From NCBI GenBank assembly GCA_001898995.1, contig MKVZ01000005.1:169652-233651 (forward strand): DNA of 64,000 nt. The letters run 5' to 3'. How positions within the stretch are numbered: the first letter of the stretch is position 1; each line of letters starts with the position of its first letter. This stretch comes from Rhizobiales bacterium 63-22. GTDB taxonomy: Bacteria > Pseudomonadota > Alphaproteobacteria > Rhizobiales > Rhizobiaceae. A model generated the notes under the pieces. It made no database searches. It was not told the origin of the DNA and saw nothing but the letters and a program-made list of their open reading frames with translations. The position numbers and the translations under genes are program-made. Positions 34,121 to 42,950 of the stretch are shown in pieces.

Positions 34121-37100
34121 TGCCGGGGAAACTTCAGGCCATCACCGCAGCGGCAGGCGCGGGAAAGACGACGCGCATTGTTGGCGATATTGCCAATGAA
34201 GTGTCGAAGCGCTCACCGGAAAGCATTCTGGCAACGACCTTCACCATCAAGGCGGCTGATGAGCTGGTGGAGCGGGCCCGCGCCGAGCTGTTTCGTAGAG
34301 GGCAACATGATGCTGCGGCTCGCCTTCTCGGTGCTCGCTTCGGCACCGTGAATGCTGTCTGTGGTCAGATTGTCGGCGAGTTCGCGCTCGATCTGGGGCG
34401 CTCGCCCGCAACCGCAGTCATCGGAGAGACAAACGAGGCGCTCAGCTTCTCGATAGCAGCTGATGTTGCGATCGCCGCACATGCGCCGATCCTGAACAGG
34501 ATTGCCGACCTGTTCGGCGATAACGATCCGCGCCCGCCGAACAAGGAAAGGCCCGATTGGCGGAAGACGGTGCGCTCGATCGTGACCTTGGCGCGGGCCA
34601 ACGGCATCGGCCCGGAAGAGCTTCGCCGCTCGGCGGAGCGTTCGATCGAGAGCTTTCTGGAGCTATTGCCTCCGACCGCATCGACCAGCGAAATACTCGA
34701 TGCCGACCTGGCTGCCGCGATCGCACACGCGGTTGATCTTTGCCCGGCCAATCCGAGCGCAAGCGGGCGTCCTGACGCCGAGGCGCTACGATCGATTCAT
34801 CAGCGCGTAAGCCGCGGTGAGCCGATGTCATGGTCGCAGTGGGCGAAGCTGACGAAGCTCAAATGCGCACCGACCAAGGATGGCAAGGCCTATGAGGCTG
34901 CTTTGGCAGATATAATGGCTCGGGCAGGTCAACATTCGATCCATCCTCGTCTGCGCGAGGATGCCGAACTCTTCATTCGGACCATCTTCACCTGCGCCGC
35001 TGATGCCCTGGAGGCCTATCAGAATTGGAAGGCTGAGCGAGGCTTGGTCGATTTCACTGACCAGGAGGCGCTTGCGCTGAGGGTGCTGACGAACCCGATT
35101 CTGGCGGAACGGGTTCGCGAGCGCGTCGAGCGGGTGTTCGTGGATGAGTTTCAGGATTCGAGCCCGCTTCAGGTCGCGCTATTCAAGGCGCTCGGCGACA
35201 TTGCGGAGGAGAGTACTTGGGTCGGTGATCCAAAGCAGGCGATTTACGGGTTTCGCGGCGCCGACACGGAGCTGACCCAAGCGGCATTTGCCGGCGCGGG
35301 CGATGACGGCCGAGACGTCCTTTCGGTTTCCTGGCGGAGCCGGCCGGGGATCATAGAATTTGCCAATGCGTTGTTTGGACCGGCTTTGGAACGAATGGGG
35401 CTACCGACGTCGCGACATGCATTTTCCGGGGCTGCACGTTCCGACATAGGCTTCGATCGCCATCCGCTGGCTTGGTGGCCGTTGATCGGTAAGGTGGAGG
35501 AGCAAGCGCAGGCTTTGGCTGGGGGCATCAAGGCTGCTCTCGATGATGCCGAAAACTGGCTGGTTGGCCTGGAGGGAGATGAGCACAGGCCGTTGGGCGT
35601 GGGCGACATCGCGATCCTGTGCCGGAGCAACACTGATGTTTCGCGCTTTGCGAGCGCGCTGAGCCGCGCAGGACTACCCGTCGCGGTGGAGCGGGCGGGG
35701 CTCGCGAGAACACCGCATGTAGAGTTCGTGCTCGCGGCCTGTCGCTGGGTTGTCGACGCTGGCGATCGGCTCGCCTTGGCGGAAATGGCACGGTTCTTTG
35801 CCGATGATCCTGAATCGGCAGCGTGGCTTGAGGCTGCGGCAGACGATGCGCCGGACGTGGCCCTGCGAGCGCTTGTGCCGGTGGCAGTCGCGCTGGAGGC
35901 CCTCCGAACGCAGGTTCTGAACCTGACGCCCGCCGAGCTGGTCGATGCCGTACTAGCGCGCCCGGAGGTAATCCGTCGTATCGAAGCGTGGGGCGACCAT
36001 GCCGTTCGGCTCGACGACCTCGAGGCGCTTCGTGGCTTCGCGGCTGACTATCAGGCCGAATGCATCGCTTCGGGCTCATCAGCAACCCTTCAAGGCCTCC
36101 TGCTTGCGGTCCTGAGCGCGGATCCGAAGCGGCCGCCAAGTCTCGCGGCCGATGCCATCCAGGTCATGACCTATCATGGCGCCAAAGGCCTGGAGTGGCC
36201 GATGACGGTGCTGACCGGTCTGCATTTTGAGCCGCGGTCTCGCTTGTTCGAGCCAGTCGCCGAGATGGAGGGGGCAATCGATTGGGGCGAGCCGCTTCGC
36301 GGCCGTTGGATCCGGTATTGGCCCTGGCCCTATGGCCTATCGGGGCTGGGGAGCACGCTGGAGATGGCTGCTTCCGACTCGACATATGGGCAGGCTGCCG
36401 GGCAAAGGGCAGTGAACGAGGAAACGCGCCTCCTCTATGTCGGCGTGACGCGCGCCCGGGACTATCTCGTGCTCGCGCCATCGGCGAAGGCGCCGCTCAA
36501 CTGGCTCAAAGTGTTAGACGCACCCGACGCTGGTCCTCACCTGCGGCCGCCATCCGAGGACGAGGGGCAGATCGATGTGGGTGCGTACACGTTTGCGGCC
36601 GATGTTCGGCCTTTGGCGGCAAGCAACGCCGATGACGAGCGATTTCCTGTTCCGACCTTCGTTCGACCGACAGTGAACGAAAGCGGGGCAGTGCTGCCGC
36701 TCTATTTGCGCCCGAGCGCGGCAACGGGCGGGGTGTGGTCTGTAGTGGAGCGCATTGATTTGGGTGGCCGTCTGCCGATTGATGGAATTTCGAACATGGC
36801 CACTCTCGGCGAGGCCCTCCACGCAATCTTGGCTTACGACGATCCTGCGCGAGAGCCAGCCATTCGGCTTGCTGATGCCCAGGCCACACTCGACCGCTGG
36901 AGCGTGCCGGGATTCACCGCGCGCGATGCATTGACGGCTTCGGATCGCCTTCACGGCATACTGGCCTCGCGCTGGCCCGCCGCGATCCTGCGGCGGGAAG
37001 CGCCAGTTTCGGCACGGATCGGCCAGCAGCTCGTTCAGGGGCGCATTGACCTGCTGATTGAAACGGGCTCGACGTCAGCGATCGTCGACCACAAGAGCTT

Positions 37101-37260
37101 CCCAGGGCGAGCGGATCTCTGGGAAACGCGGGCGCTTCAGCATGCTCCGCAGATCGGGCTTTATGCGGAAGCGGTCGAGGCAGCCTCCGGCCGTTCGTGC
37201 AGGGAACTGTTCGTACACATGCCGGTTGTTGGAGCCCTTATCCGTGTGGCTAGTGCATAA
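34120..37260 (+). CDS. AddA-like UvrD-family helicase-nuclease
   Basis: 1046 residues. Helicase motifs are complete: Walker A AAAGAGKTTR near residue 10, VDEFQDSS near 341, WVGDPKQAIYGFRGAD, SWRSRPGI, YHGAKGLEWP near 685 and LYVGVTRARDY near 772. The C-terminal nuclease has GRIDLLIE near 975, AIVDHKSFPG near 987 and QIGLYAEAV. Together with the AddB-like partner it should be a dual-nuclease DNA end-processing helicase. Start at the TGATG overlap. WYL control and small cargo genes point to an antiphage or anti-plasmid role rather than recombination repair. Confidence 0.82.
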   Translation: MPGKLQAITAAAGAGKTTRIVGDIANEVSKRSPESILATTFTIKAADELVERARAELFRRGQHDAAARLLGARFGTVNAVCGQIVGEFALDLGRSPATAVIGETNEALSFSIAADVAIAAHAPILNRIADLFGDNDPRPPNKERPDWRKTVRSIVTLARANGIGPEELRRSAERSIESFLELLPPTASTSEILDADLAAAIAHAVDLCPANPSASGRPDAEALRSIHQRVSRGEPMSWSQWAKLTKLKCAPTKDGKAYEAALADIMARAGQHSIHPRLREDAELFIRTIFTCAADALEAYQNWKAERGLVDFTDQEALALRVLTNPILAERVRERVERVFVDEFQDSSPLQVALFKALGDIAEESTWVGDPKQAIYGFRGADTELTQAAFAGAGDDGRDVLSVSWRSRPGIIEFANALFGPALERMGLPTSRHAFSGAARSDIGFDRHPLAWWPLIGKVEEQAQALAGGIKAALDDAENWLVGLEGDEHRPLGVGDIAILCRSNTDVSRFASALSRAGLPVAVERAGLARTPHVEFVLAACRWVVDAGDRLALAEMARFFADDPESAAWLEAAADDAPDVALRALVPVAVALEALRTQVLNLTPAELVDAVLARPEVIRRIEAWGDHAVRLDDLEALRGFAADYQAECIASGSSATLQGLLLAVLSADPKRPPSLAADAIQVMTYHGAKGLEWPMTVLTGLHFEPRSRLFEPVAEMEGAIDWGEPLRGRWIRYWPWPYGLSGLGSTLEMAASDSTYGQAAGQRAVNEETRLLYVGVTRARDYLVLAPSAKAPLNWLKVLDAPDAGPHLRPPSEDEGQIDVGAYTFAADVRPLAASNADDERFPVPTFVRPTVNESGAVLPLYLRPSAATGGVWSVVERIDLGGRLPIDGISNMATLGEALHAILAYDDPAREPAIRLADAQATLDRWSVPGFTARDALTASDRLHGILASRWPAAILRREAPVSARIGQQLVQGRIDLLIETGSTSAIVDHKSFPGRADLWETRALQHAPQIGLYAEAVEAASGRSCRELFVHMPVVGALIRVASA

Positions 37261-37278
37261 ATCGTTGGGTCTGGGTAG

Positions 37279-38148
37279 ATGCAACCGCAGTATCGGAATC
37301 TTGCCAAGCAACGAATTGCCAAGGCAACCGAACTTCTGAGCTCGGGCGACGACGATGACAAGCTAATTTATGCCTGCCTTGAACTTCGCAAATGTCTCGA
37401 GGCGCTCTCCTATGAGCTGCTGTTGGGATACCTGAACGAAGTCCCGCTTAAGGCGCTCGAAACCTGGCAGCCGGATAAGGTGATGAAGGAGCTACTGCGC
37501 ACCGATCCGAGCGCGGATCAAACCTCTCGGATTCGAATGTGTAAAGAAAGACCTGACGGTGCGCCCGACGGCGATTGGGCCGACATCGGAGAAGATCGAC
37601 GCCTGAAGGCGCAGTGGGTCGCTAAAGCCTATCATCAACTCGGCAGCTTTCTTCACATTCCAACCATTAAGCAGTCGCGCGAAGGCGTGTCGAATGAGGC
37701 GGAAGTCATCCGGCAGCGCGTTGAGCCGATACGAGCGCAGTTGGCGCACGTTCTGGAATCAACTGTTTGGAACGCGAATTTCTCGATCTCCGTGACGATC
37801 TCTTGCATCGAGTGCAATGCTCCGATCAAACGTCGATCGTCTATTCTTGAGAAAGCTGAACCCATCGAATGCGGCAACTGCGGGCAGCTCTTTGATGCGG
37901 AGTCGCGACCGGACGGCAGTTATTTCTTTGTGCCTCATTCCTATAGCTGGAGATGCAAGGCCTGTGGCGAGCAGCGTACGATCGCGCAGAGCAAAGCGAA
38001 AGCGGGCGCGGATGTAAGTTGCCCGAAATGCGGAGGTAGTGTCACGCTGCAAACCAAGCAGAGCTTTGTACTGATTCGCGGAATCGAGAATAAAGATATT
38101 CAATCGTCAAAAATTATTCGATATGGCGAGCATGATCGAAATTATTGA
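37279..38148 (+). CDS. Protein with helical N-terminus and two zinc ribbons, unknown function
   Basis: 289 residues. The N-terminal half is helical (RIAKATELLSSGDDDDKLIYACLELRKCLEALSYELLLGYL), somewhat like HEPN/DUF4145-type domains, but I see no RxxxxH ribonuclease motif. The C-terminal half has four CxxC pairs: CIEC (~175), CGNC (~198), CKAC (~227), CPKC (~249), enough for two zinc ribbons. It follows the AddA-like gene by 18 bases and is likely the last gene of the operon; it may be a nucleic-acid sensor or adaptor. Confidence 0.6.
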   Translation: MQPQYRNLAKQRIAKATELLSSGDDDDKLIYACLELRKCLEALSYELLLGYLNEVPLKALETWQPDKVMKELLRTDPSADQTSRIRMCKERPDGAPDGDWADIGEDRRLKAQWVAKAYHQLGSFLHIPTIKQSREGVSNEAEVIRQRVEPIRAQLAHVLESTVWNANFSISVTISCIECNAPIKRRSSILEKAEPIECGNCGQLFDAESRPDGSYFFVPHSYSWRCKACGEQRTIAQSKAKAGADVSCPKCGGSVTLQTKQSFVLIRGIENKDIQSSKIIRYGEHDRNY

Positions 38149-38646
38149 GCAAATTTAAAAACTATCTAATTTTACCTGTAATCTTATTCAATATGCCTGA
38201 TTTTCAAAAGATGTTCTCGCAGTATGCAATAATTTTGGCGACATGAATCCTCAGTATTATTGATGAGAATTGGTTAAGATCTGACCGCGCACGCGCATCG
38301 AGTGGTTAGCATCCAGTACACCGACGAAGCGCGAGCACGTCTGGAAAGGTCGCATTTCAACGGCGAATGGTGCCGACGAAGATCTTTGTAGCCGGAATAT
38401 CCAGGGCGCCGATCTCAATGCCCTGAACGCATCCTTGGCCGTAGGGCTCTGGAAGCGGATGTGTTGCCACGGCGTCGCCCCATCTCGCGCTATGAGCTCC
38501 AATTTCCATGTCGGTCGCGCGGATGCTGAAGCTGCCAGCAAGGCATGATGGGCTGAGGTCTATGAGCCTTTCGAGCAACGCCACTCTTTTTGTTGAGCGG
38601 AACACTCGTCGCCCGCCAGAAAAGGCCCGCCGGGGCCAATCAAACC
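38149..38646. other. Gene-free stretch before the IS66 copy
   Basis: About 500 bases: an AT-rich stretch after the zinc-ribbon gene, then GC-rich sequence with short overlapping open frames on both strands (for example 38257-38541 minus, 38508-38696 plus). I recognise none of them, so this may be the residue of a decayed gene that the IS66 insertion later split from the TerY-P promoter region. Confidence 0.4.
38639..38646. repeat. IS66 target-site duplication, left copy
   Basis: ATCAAACC directly before the left inverted repeat. The identical 8 bases follow the right inverted repeat at 41398-41405; 8 bp is the usual IS66 duplication length. Confidence 0.9.
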
Positions 38647-38742
38647 GTAAGCGCCCGGTGATGGCCGCCTTCCGCGGAGGTGTTCGGATCGGCTAGCGGT
38701 TGGGCTCTGGACGCTGAAGATAGTGTCCACGAGCGGGGTTTA

Positions 38743-39150
38743 ATGGACACGATCGCGACGGATGGAGTGTCTGGCCAAGATTCTGGAATGGCGCCCGCGC
38801 CCCGGCGCCGGTCATACACCCTCGAAGAGAAGCAGCGGCTGGTGGCGGAGAGCTATGAGCCTGGGGCGTCGGCGTCGCTGGTTGCGCGACGGCACGACAT
38901 CAATGCGAACCTGTTATTCACGTGGCGCCGGCAGATGCGCCGGCCGGCGTCGGCTTCTTCGCCGCTGGAGTTGATTCCGGTCGATGTCATCAGCAGCGTG
39001 CCTGCTGCCGCCCCTACCGGGGCGGGTGGAGCGGACCAGCGCGGTGTCATCGAGGTCATCCTGGTTAGCGGCGTACGGGTGCGGGTCGACACCGAGGTCA
39101 GCGAGGCGGCACTGCGGCGGGTGTTGTCGGCTCTGAAGGCGGTGGCATGA
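38743..39150 (+). CDS. tnpA: IS66 accessory transposition protein TnpA
   Basis: 135 residues. HTH region RRRSYTLEEKQRLVAESYEPGASASLVARRHDINANLLFTWRRQM and a C-terminal domain VIEVILVSGVRVRVDTEVSEAALRRVL, as in IS66 Orf1. The ATG at 38743 is preferred over an in-frame ATG at 38680 that would lie nearer the IS end. Overlaps tnpB by four bases. Confidence 0.9.
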   Translation: MDTIATDGVSGQDSGMAPAPRRRSYTLEEKQRLVAESYEPGASASLVARRHDINANLLFTWRRQMRRPASASSPLELIPVDVISSVPAAAPTGAGGADQRGVIEVILVSGVRVRVDTEVSEAALRRVLSALKAVA

Positions 39151-39500
39151 TCGCGCCCGGCCCTGGGGTGCGGGTCTATCTGGCGGCGCAGCCATGCGAT
39201 ATGCGCAAAGGGATGGATGGCTTAGCCGCCCAGGTCCAGAATGTGCTGGCCGCAGATCCCTTCTCAGGGGCGCTGTTCGTGTTTCGGGGCAAGCGCGGCG
39301 ACATGTTGAAGATCCTGGCTTGGGACGGAAACGGGCTGTGCCTGTTCGCCAAGCGTCTGGAGCAGGGAAAGTTCGTCTGGCCGCCAATCGTGGCAGGGCG
39401 GCTTCAACTGACACCGGCTCAGTTGGCCTTGCTCGTCGAAGGGATCGATTGGCGCCGGACGGTCGCGCTGGAACCGGTCACGCGCCCGGAAGCCATCTAA
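39147..39500 (+). CDS. tnpB: IS66 accessory transposition protein TnpB
   Basis: 117 residues with the diagnostic YLAAQPCDMRKGMDGLA and FVFRGKRGDMLKILAWDGNGLCLFAKRLE of IS66 Orf2. Full length, coupled to tnpA by an ATGA overlap. Required with TnpA and TnpC for transposition. Confidence 0.93.
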   Translation: MIAPGPGVRVYLAAQPCDMRKGMDGLAAQVQNVLAADPFSGALFVFRGKRGDMLKILAWDGNGLCLFAKRLEQGKFVWPPIVAGRLQLTPAQLALLVEGIDWRRTVALEPVTRPEAI

Positions 39501-39562
39501 ATAAGGTCCTGATTCCAAGGATTTATCCTCGCTCGGGCATCATGACTTTGATATAAGCCGGC

Positions 39563-41131
39563 ATGTCTCTCGCCACTGCGGAACTGCCGTCGGATCCGGA
39601 CGCGCTACGCGCGTTCGCAGCGGCTTTGCAGGCTGAGCTCTACGCCAAGACGCTGCATATCGAGAAGCTGAAAGCCCAGTTGGCGACGTTGCGGCGCGCG
39701 CGCTTCGGCCAGTCGTCCGAGAAGCTCGATCGCCAGATCGATCTGCTTGAGCTGATCATCGGCGATCTGGAGGAGGCCGAGGCCGCCAACGAAGCCAGCC
39801 AGGATGCGACTGCGGCGATGTCGGCGCCAACCAGGCCACAGCGGATGGGCAATCGCCGGCCGTTGCCCGACCACCTGCCGCGCGAGGTCATCACCCACGC
39901 CGGGGTTTGCGCCTGCCCGGCCTGTGGTTCGCAGCGGCTGCGCAGGATCAGCGACGATGAACGCGAGGTGCTGGAATATGTGCCCTCACACTTCAAGGTC
40001 ATCGTGCATGTGCGGCCGAAACTGAGCTGCCGGGATTGCGAGGCCATCACCCAGCCGCCGATGCCGAGCCTGCCCATCGAGCGCGGCAGACCCGGCCAAG
40101 GGCTGATCGCCCACGTACTGGTCTCCAAATATTGCGACCACCTGCCTTTGAACCGGCAGTCCGGCATCTACGCCCGCGAGGGTGTCGACCTCGATCGATC
40201 GACCCTGGCCGACTGGGTCGGACGGGCCGCCTGGCTGGTGGCCCCGGTGGCCGAGCGCGTCGGCGACTACGTTCGCGCCGGCCCGGCCATCCATGCCGAC
40301 GACACGCCGATCCCGGTTCAAGATCCCGGACGCGGGCGCACCAAAAGCGGCCGGCTGTGGGTCGTTGTGCGCGACGAAGGCACCTGGGGCTCTCCCAATC
40401 CGCCGGCGGCGTTCTATTGCTACTCGCCTGATCGCAAGGGCGAGCACGCCCAGGCCCTGCTGGCGCCGGCATCCGGCTTCCTGCACGCCGACGCCTATGC
40501 CGGCTTCGACAAGCTCTACGAACCGGATCCAATCACCGGTCGCCCGCGTCTGGAGCCGGTCGCGTGTTGGGCCCATGCCAGGCGCGAACTGTTCGATGAG
40601 CACGCCAAGACCAAGTCGCCGACCGCGCATCAGGCACTGGACAAGATCGGCGCAATCTTCGCCATCGAGCGCGAGATCAACGGCCAGAGTGCCGAAGTTC
40701 GTCTGGCGGCGCGCCAGGCTCGAAGCGTGCCGCTGCTGGCCGACCTCAAGGATTACCTGGAGACCAGTCTGAGCAGGATCAGCCGCAAAGGAGATCTCGC
40801 CAAGGCCATCCGTTACAGCCTCAACCGCTGGGAGGCGCTCTGCCGCTTCACCGAAGATGGCCGTCTCGATATGACCAACAATGCTGCCGAACGGGCGATC
40901 CGCCCGCTGACGCTCGGACGACGCAACTGGACCTTCCTCGGCTCGGACTCCGGAGGCGAGCGCGCCGCGGTCTTCTACACTCTGATCCAGAGCTGTAAGT
41001 TGAACGGCATCAATCCGGAAGCCTATCTCGCCGACCTGATCGGCCGCGTCAGCGACCATCCAGCCAATCGCATCGACGAGCTTCTACCCTGGAACTGGCG
41101 TCCCCGATCCGACACCAAACTGGCAGCGTGA
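39563..41131 (+). CDS. tnpC: IS66 transposase TnpC
   Basis: 522 residues. N-terminal leucine-zipper-like region (LQAELYAKTLHIEKLKAQLATLRRARFG), zinc-finger region CACPACGSQRLR and LSCRDCEAI, then the DDE transposase: HADDTPIPV, LHADAYAGF, and RFTEDGRLDMTNNAAERAIRPLTLGRRNW. Length and motifs are complete. Confidence 0.95.
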   Translation: MSLATAELPSDPDALRAFAAALQAELYAKTLHIEKLKAQLATLRRARFGQSSEKLDRQIDLLELIIGDLEEAEAANEASQDATAAMSAPTRPQRMGNRRPLPDHLPREVITHAGVCACPACGSQRLRRISDDEREVLEYVPSHFKVIVHVRPKLSCRDCEAITQPPMPSLPIERGRPGQGLIAHVLVSKYCDHLPLNRQSGIYAREGVDLDRSTLADWVGRAAWLVAPVAERVGDYVRAGPAIHADDTPIPVQDPGRGRTKSGRLWVVVRDEGTWGSPNPPAAFYCYSPDRKGEHAQALLAPASGFLHADAYAGFDKLYEPDPITGRPRLEPVACWAHARRELFDEHAKTKSPTAHQALDKIGAIFAIEREINGQSAEVRLAARQARSVPLLADLKDYLETSLSRISRKGDLAKAIRYSLNRWEALCRFTEDGRLDMTNNAAERAIRPLTLGRRNWTFLGSDSGGERAAVFYTLIQSCKLNGINPEAYLADLIGRVSDHPANRIDELLPWNWRPRSDTKLAA

Positions 41132-41133
41132 CC

Positions 41134-41385
41134 ATGGCCGCGATCACCAGCGTCTACACCCTCCCGCTCGCCGCCGAAATGCTCGGCGAGGATGCCGAGC
41201 TGCTGTGGGAGGTCTATGTCGACATGGAACCCGAGGATGGCTGCCTCTGGGTCTATGGGCCCGATGATCACCAGATCCCCGCCTTCACAGACTTCGGCCT
41301 CGAAAGCCTGGCCGACTTCATCCGCGAGCACAAAGCCAATCGCGGCGGCAGTCAAAACGATGCCCGGCAAGGCTCCGGGTCATGA
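41134..41385 (+). CDS. Small ORF at the 3' end of IS66
   Basis: 83 acidic residues (MAAITSVYTLPLAAEMLGED, then LWEVYVDMEPEDGCLWVYG and LESLADFIREHKAN). It begins two bases after the tnpC stop and ends just before the right inverted repeat. A similar short gene is seen in some alphaproteobacterial IS66 elements; role unknown. Confidence 0.65.
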   Translation: MAAITSVYTLPLAAEMLGEDAELLWEVYVDMEPEDGCLWVYGPDDHQIPAFTDFGLESLADFIREHKANRGGSQNDARQGSGS

Positions 41386-41397
41386 CCGGGCACTTAC

Positions 41398-41405
41398 ATC
41401 AAACC
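41398..41405. repeat. IS66 target-site duplication, right copy
   Basis: ATCAAACC, identical to 38639-38646. It sits 66 bases upstream of the VWA gene start. Confidence 0.9.
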
Positions 41406-41417
41406 GGCGGCAGACGA

Positions 41418-41471
41418 TTGACAATCACACGCTATGGTAGTCTTGCCGGTGCGCAATTTGGGAGGCGCAGA
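41418..41471 (+). promoter_or_regulatory. Possible promoter and ribosome site of the TerY-P triad
   Basis: A consensus-like TTGACA at 41418-41423 with only weak -10 candidates (TAGTCT at 41438), and GGAGG at 41461 before the ATG at 41472. The IS66 end lies only 13 bases upstream of the TTGACA, so any farther native promoter elements were separated. Confidence 0.4.
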
Positions 41472-42140
41472 ATGTCATCAGAACTCGACCAGATCCCCTT
41501 CAACGCCGGTGATTTCACCGACAACGCCGAGCCGCGCTGTCCATGCCTTCTGCTGCTCGACACCTCCCATTCGATGAGTGGTCCCCCGATTTCGGCGCTG
41601 AACGCCGGCATCACCGCTTTCAAGGACGAGCTCGCCTCTGATACGCTTGCCATGAAGCGGGTCGAGATCGCCGTCGTCAGTTTCGGCCCCGTCAGCGTCG
41701 TCAACGACTTCACGACCCCTGACATGTGGTTCCCGAGCCAGCTGGCGACCACCGGCGACACTCCTATGGGCGCCGCGATCGAGCAGGGGCTCGAAATGCT
41801 TCGGCAGAGGAAGGAAGCTTACAAGGCTAACGGTATCTCCTACTATCGCCCCTGGGTCTTCCTCATCACTGACGGCGGCCCGACCGACAGCATCGTCCGC
41901 GCGTCCCAGCTCGTCCGGGAGGGCGAAGCGGCCAAATCGCTTTCCTTCTTCGCCGTTGGTGTGCAGGGCGCCAATATGGATGCCCTCGCCAAGATTTCGA
42001 CGCGCCAGCCGCTGCAGCTTTCCGGCCTGAAGTTCCGCGAGCTCTTCGCCTGGCTTTCGACCTCGCTGAGCGGCGTCTCCAGGTCCCAGGTCGGCGATGT
42101 CGTTCCCCTCGAAAGCCCCCAGGGCTGGGCTTCGGTCTGA
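41472..42140 (+). CDS. terY: TerY/YegL-type von Willebrand factor A protein (TerY-P system)
   Basis: 222 residues, one VWA domain. MIDAS residues are complete: DTSHSMS (Asp at 30), TTGDTPMG and LITDGGPTD. These metal-dependent adhesion domains mediate protein binding. It is followed four bases later by a PP2C phosphatase and then a kinase, the arrangement of YegL-YegK-YegI and of the predicted antiphage TerY-P system. It could be the scaffold or the substrate of the kinase/phosphatase pair. Confidence 0.85.
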   Translation: MSSELDQIPFNAGDFTDNAEPRCPCLLLLDTSHSMSGPPISALNAGITAFKDELASDTLAMKRVEIAVVSFGPVSVVNDFTTPDMWFPSQLATTGDTPMGAAIEQGLEMLRQRKEAYKANGISYYRPWVFLITDGGPTDSIVRASQLVREGEAAKSLSFFAVGVQGANMDALAKISTRQPLQLSGLKFRELFAWLSTSLSGVSRSQVGDVVPLESPQGWASV

Positions 42141-42143
42141 CGC

Positions 42144-42950
42144 ATGGTTTCGAGGACTTGGCGGATCGCCGCAGCGTCGGCGATTGGGACCTCGCATGTC
42201 GCGAGCGGCCTGCCTTGCCAGGATTTCGCGCAATGCACCGTCATGGATACCCTTGGCGGCCCGACGCTCGTCTCAATCGTATGCGACGGCGCTGGTAGCG
42301 CTGCGCATTCGGACGTCGGCTCATGGCTTGCGGCTTCGACTTTTGCGGAGCTGGTCGAGCTCCACTTCGAGGCCGGCGGCAGCGTCGCCGAGCTCTCGAG
42401 GGAAAAAGCCTCAACATGGATCAAGCTTGTCACAGACGCGCTTGAAGTCCGGGCACGGGAATCCGGACACGCGCTGCGCGACTATGCCTGCACCCTGTTG
42501 GCTGCGATCATAGGTACCCGCGATGCTGCCTTCCTCCAGATCGGTGACGGCGCGATCGTGGTGTCGCACGGCGAGGAGGATGGCTGGAGCTACGTCTTCT
42601 GGCCGCAGCACGGCGAATACGCGAACACGACGAATTTTGTGGTCTCCGCGAATGCCGCAGACGTCTTGGAGTTCGAAATTGCGCCCCGTCGCATCGACGA
42701 ACTCGCGATGTTCTCGGACGGTATCGAGAACCTCGTTCTTCACCAGGCCAGCCGAACCGTTCATGGACCCTTCTTCGATCAGATGATGCCTCCGGTGCGG
42801 AAGGCTGCGGATCCCGGCCTTGATATGAAGCTGTCGGCCGGGCTCCAGAGCTACCTCGGCTCGCCCAAGATCTGCGAGCGAACCGACGACGATAAATCGC
42901 TGATACTGGCGAGCCGGCGGCCGCCTATCACTGAACCGGCCGCGCCATGA
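42144..42950 (+). CDS. PP2C-type serine/threonine phosphatase (TerY-P system)
   Basis: 268 residues. PP2C signatures: SHVASGLPCQDF, VCDGAGSAAHSDVGS, LLAAIIGTRDAAFLQIGDGAIVV, LAMFSDGIENL and ERTDDDKSLIL. All metal-binding aspartates appear present. It lies between the VWA and kinase genes and overlaps the kinase start by four bases. It probably reverses phosphorylation by the adjacent kinase. Confidence 0.87.
   Translation: MVSRTWRIAAASAIGTSHVASGLPCQDFAQCTVMDTLGGPTLVSIVCDGAGSAAHSDVGSWLAASTFAELVELHFEAGGSVAELSREKASTWIKLVTDALEVRARESGHALRDYACTLLAAIIGTRDAAFLQIGDGAIVVSHGEEDGWSYVFWPQHGEYANTTNFVVSANAADVLEFEIAPRRIDELAMFSDGIENLVLHQASRTVHGPFFDQMMPPVRKAADPGLDMKLSAGLQSYLGSPKICERTDDDKSLILASRRPPITEPAAP

Larger units (their letters stand above)
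38647..41397 (+). mobile_element. IS66-family insertion sequence
   Basis: 2751 bp with inverted ends GTAAGCGCCCGGTGATGGC (left) and GTAAGTGCCCGGTCATGAC (reverse complement of the right end), flanked by an exact 8-bp duplication ATCAAACC. It carries tnpA, tnpB, tnpC and a small fourth ORF, all plus-strand and apparently intact, so it may be active and inserted recently. It lies between the helicase-nuclease block and the TerY-P triad. Confidence 0.93.
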
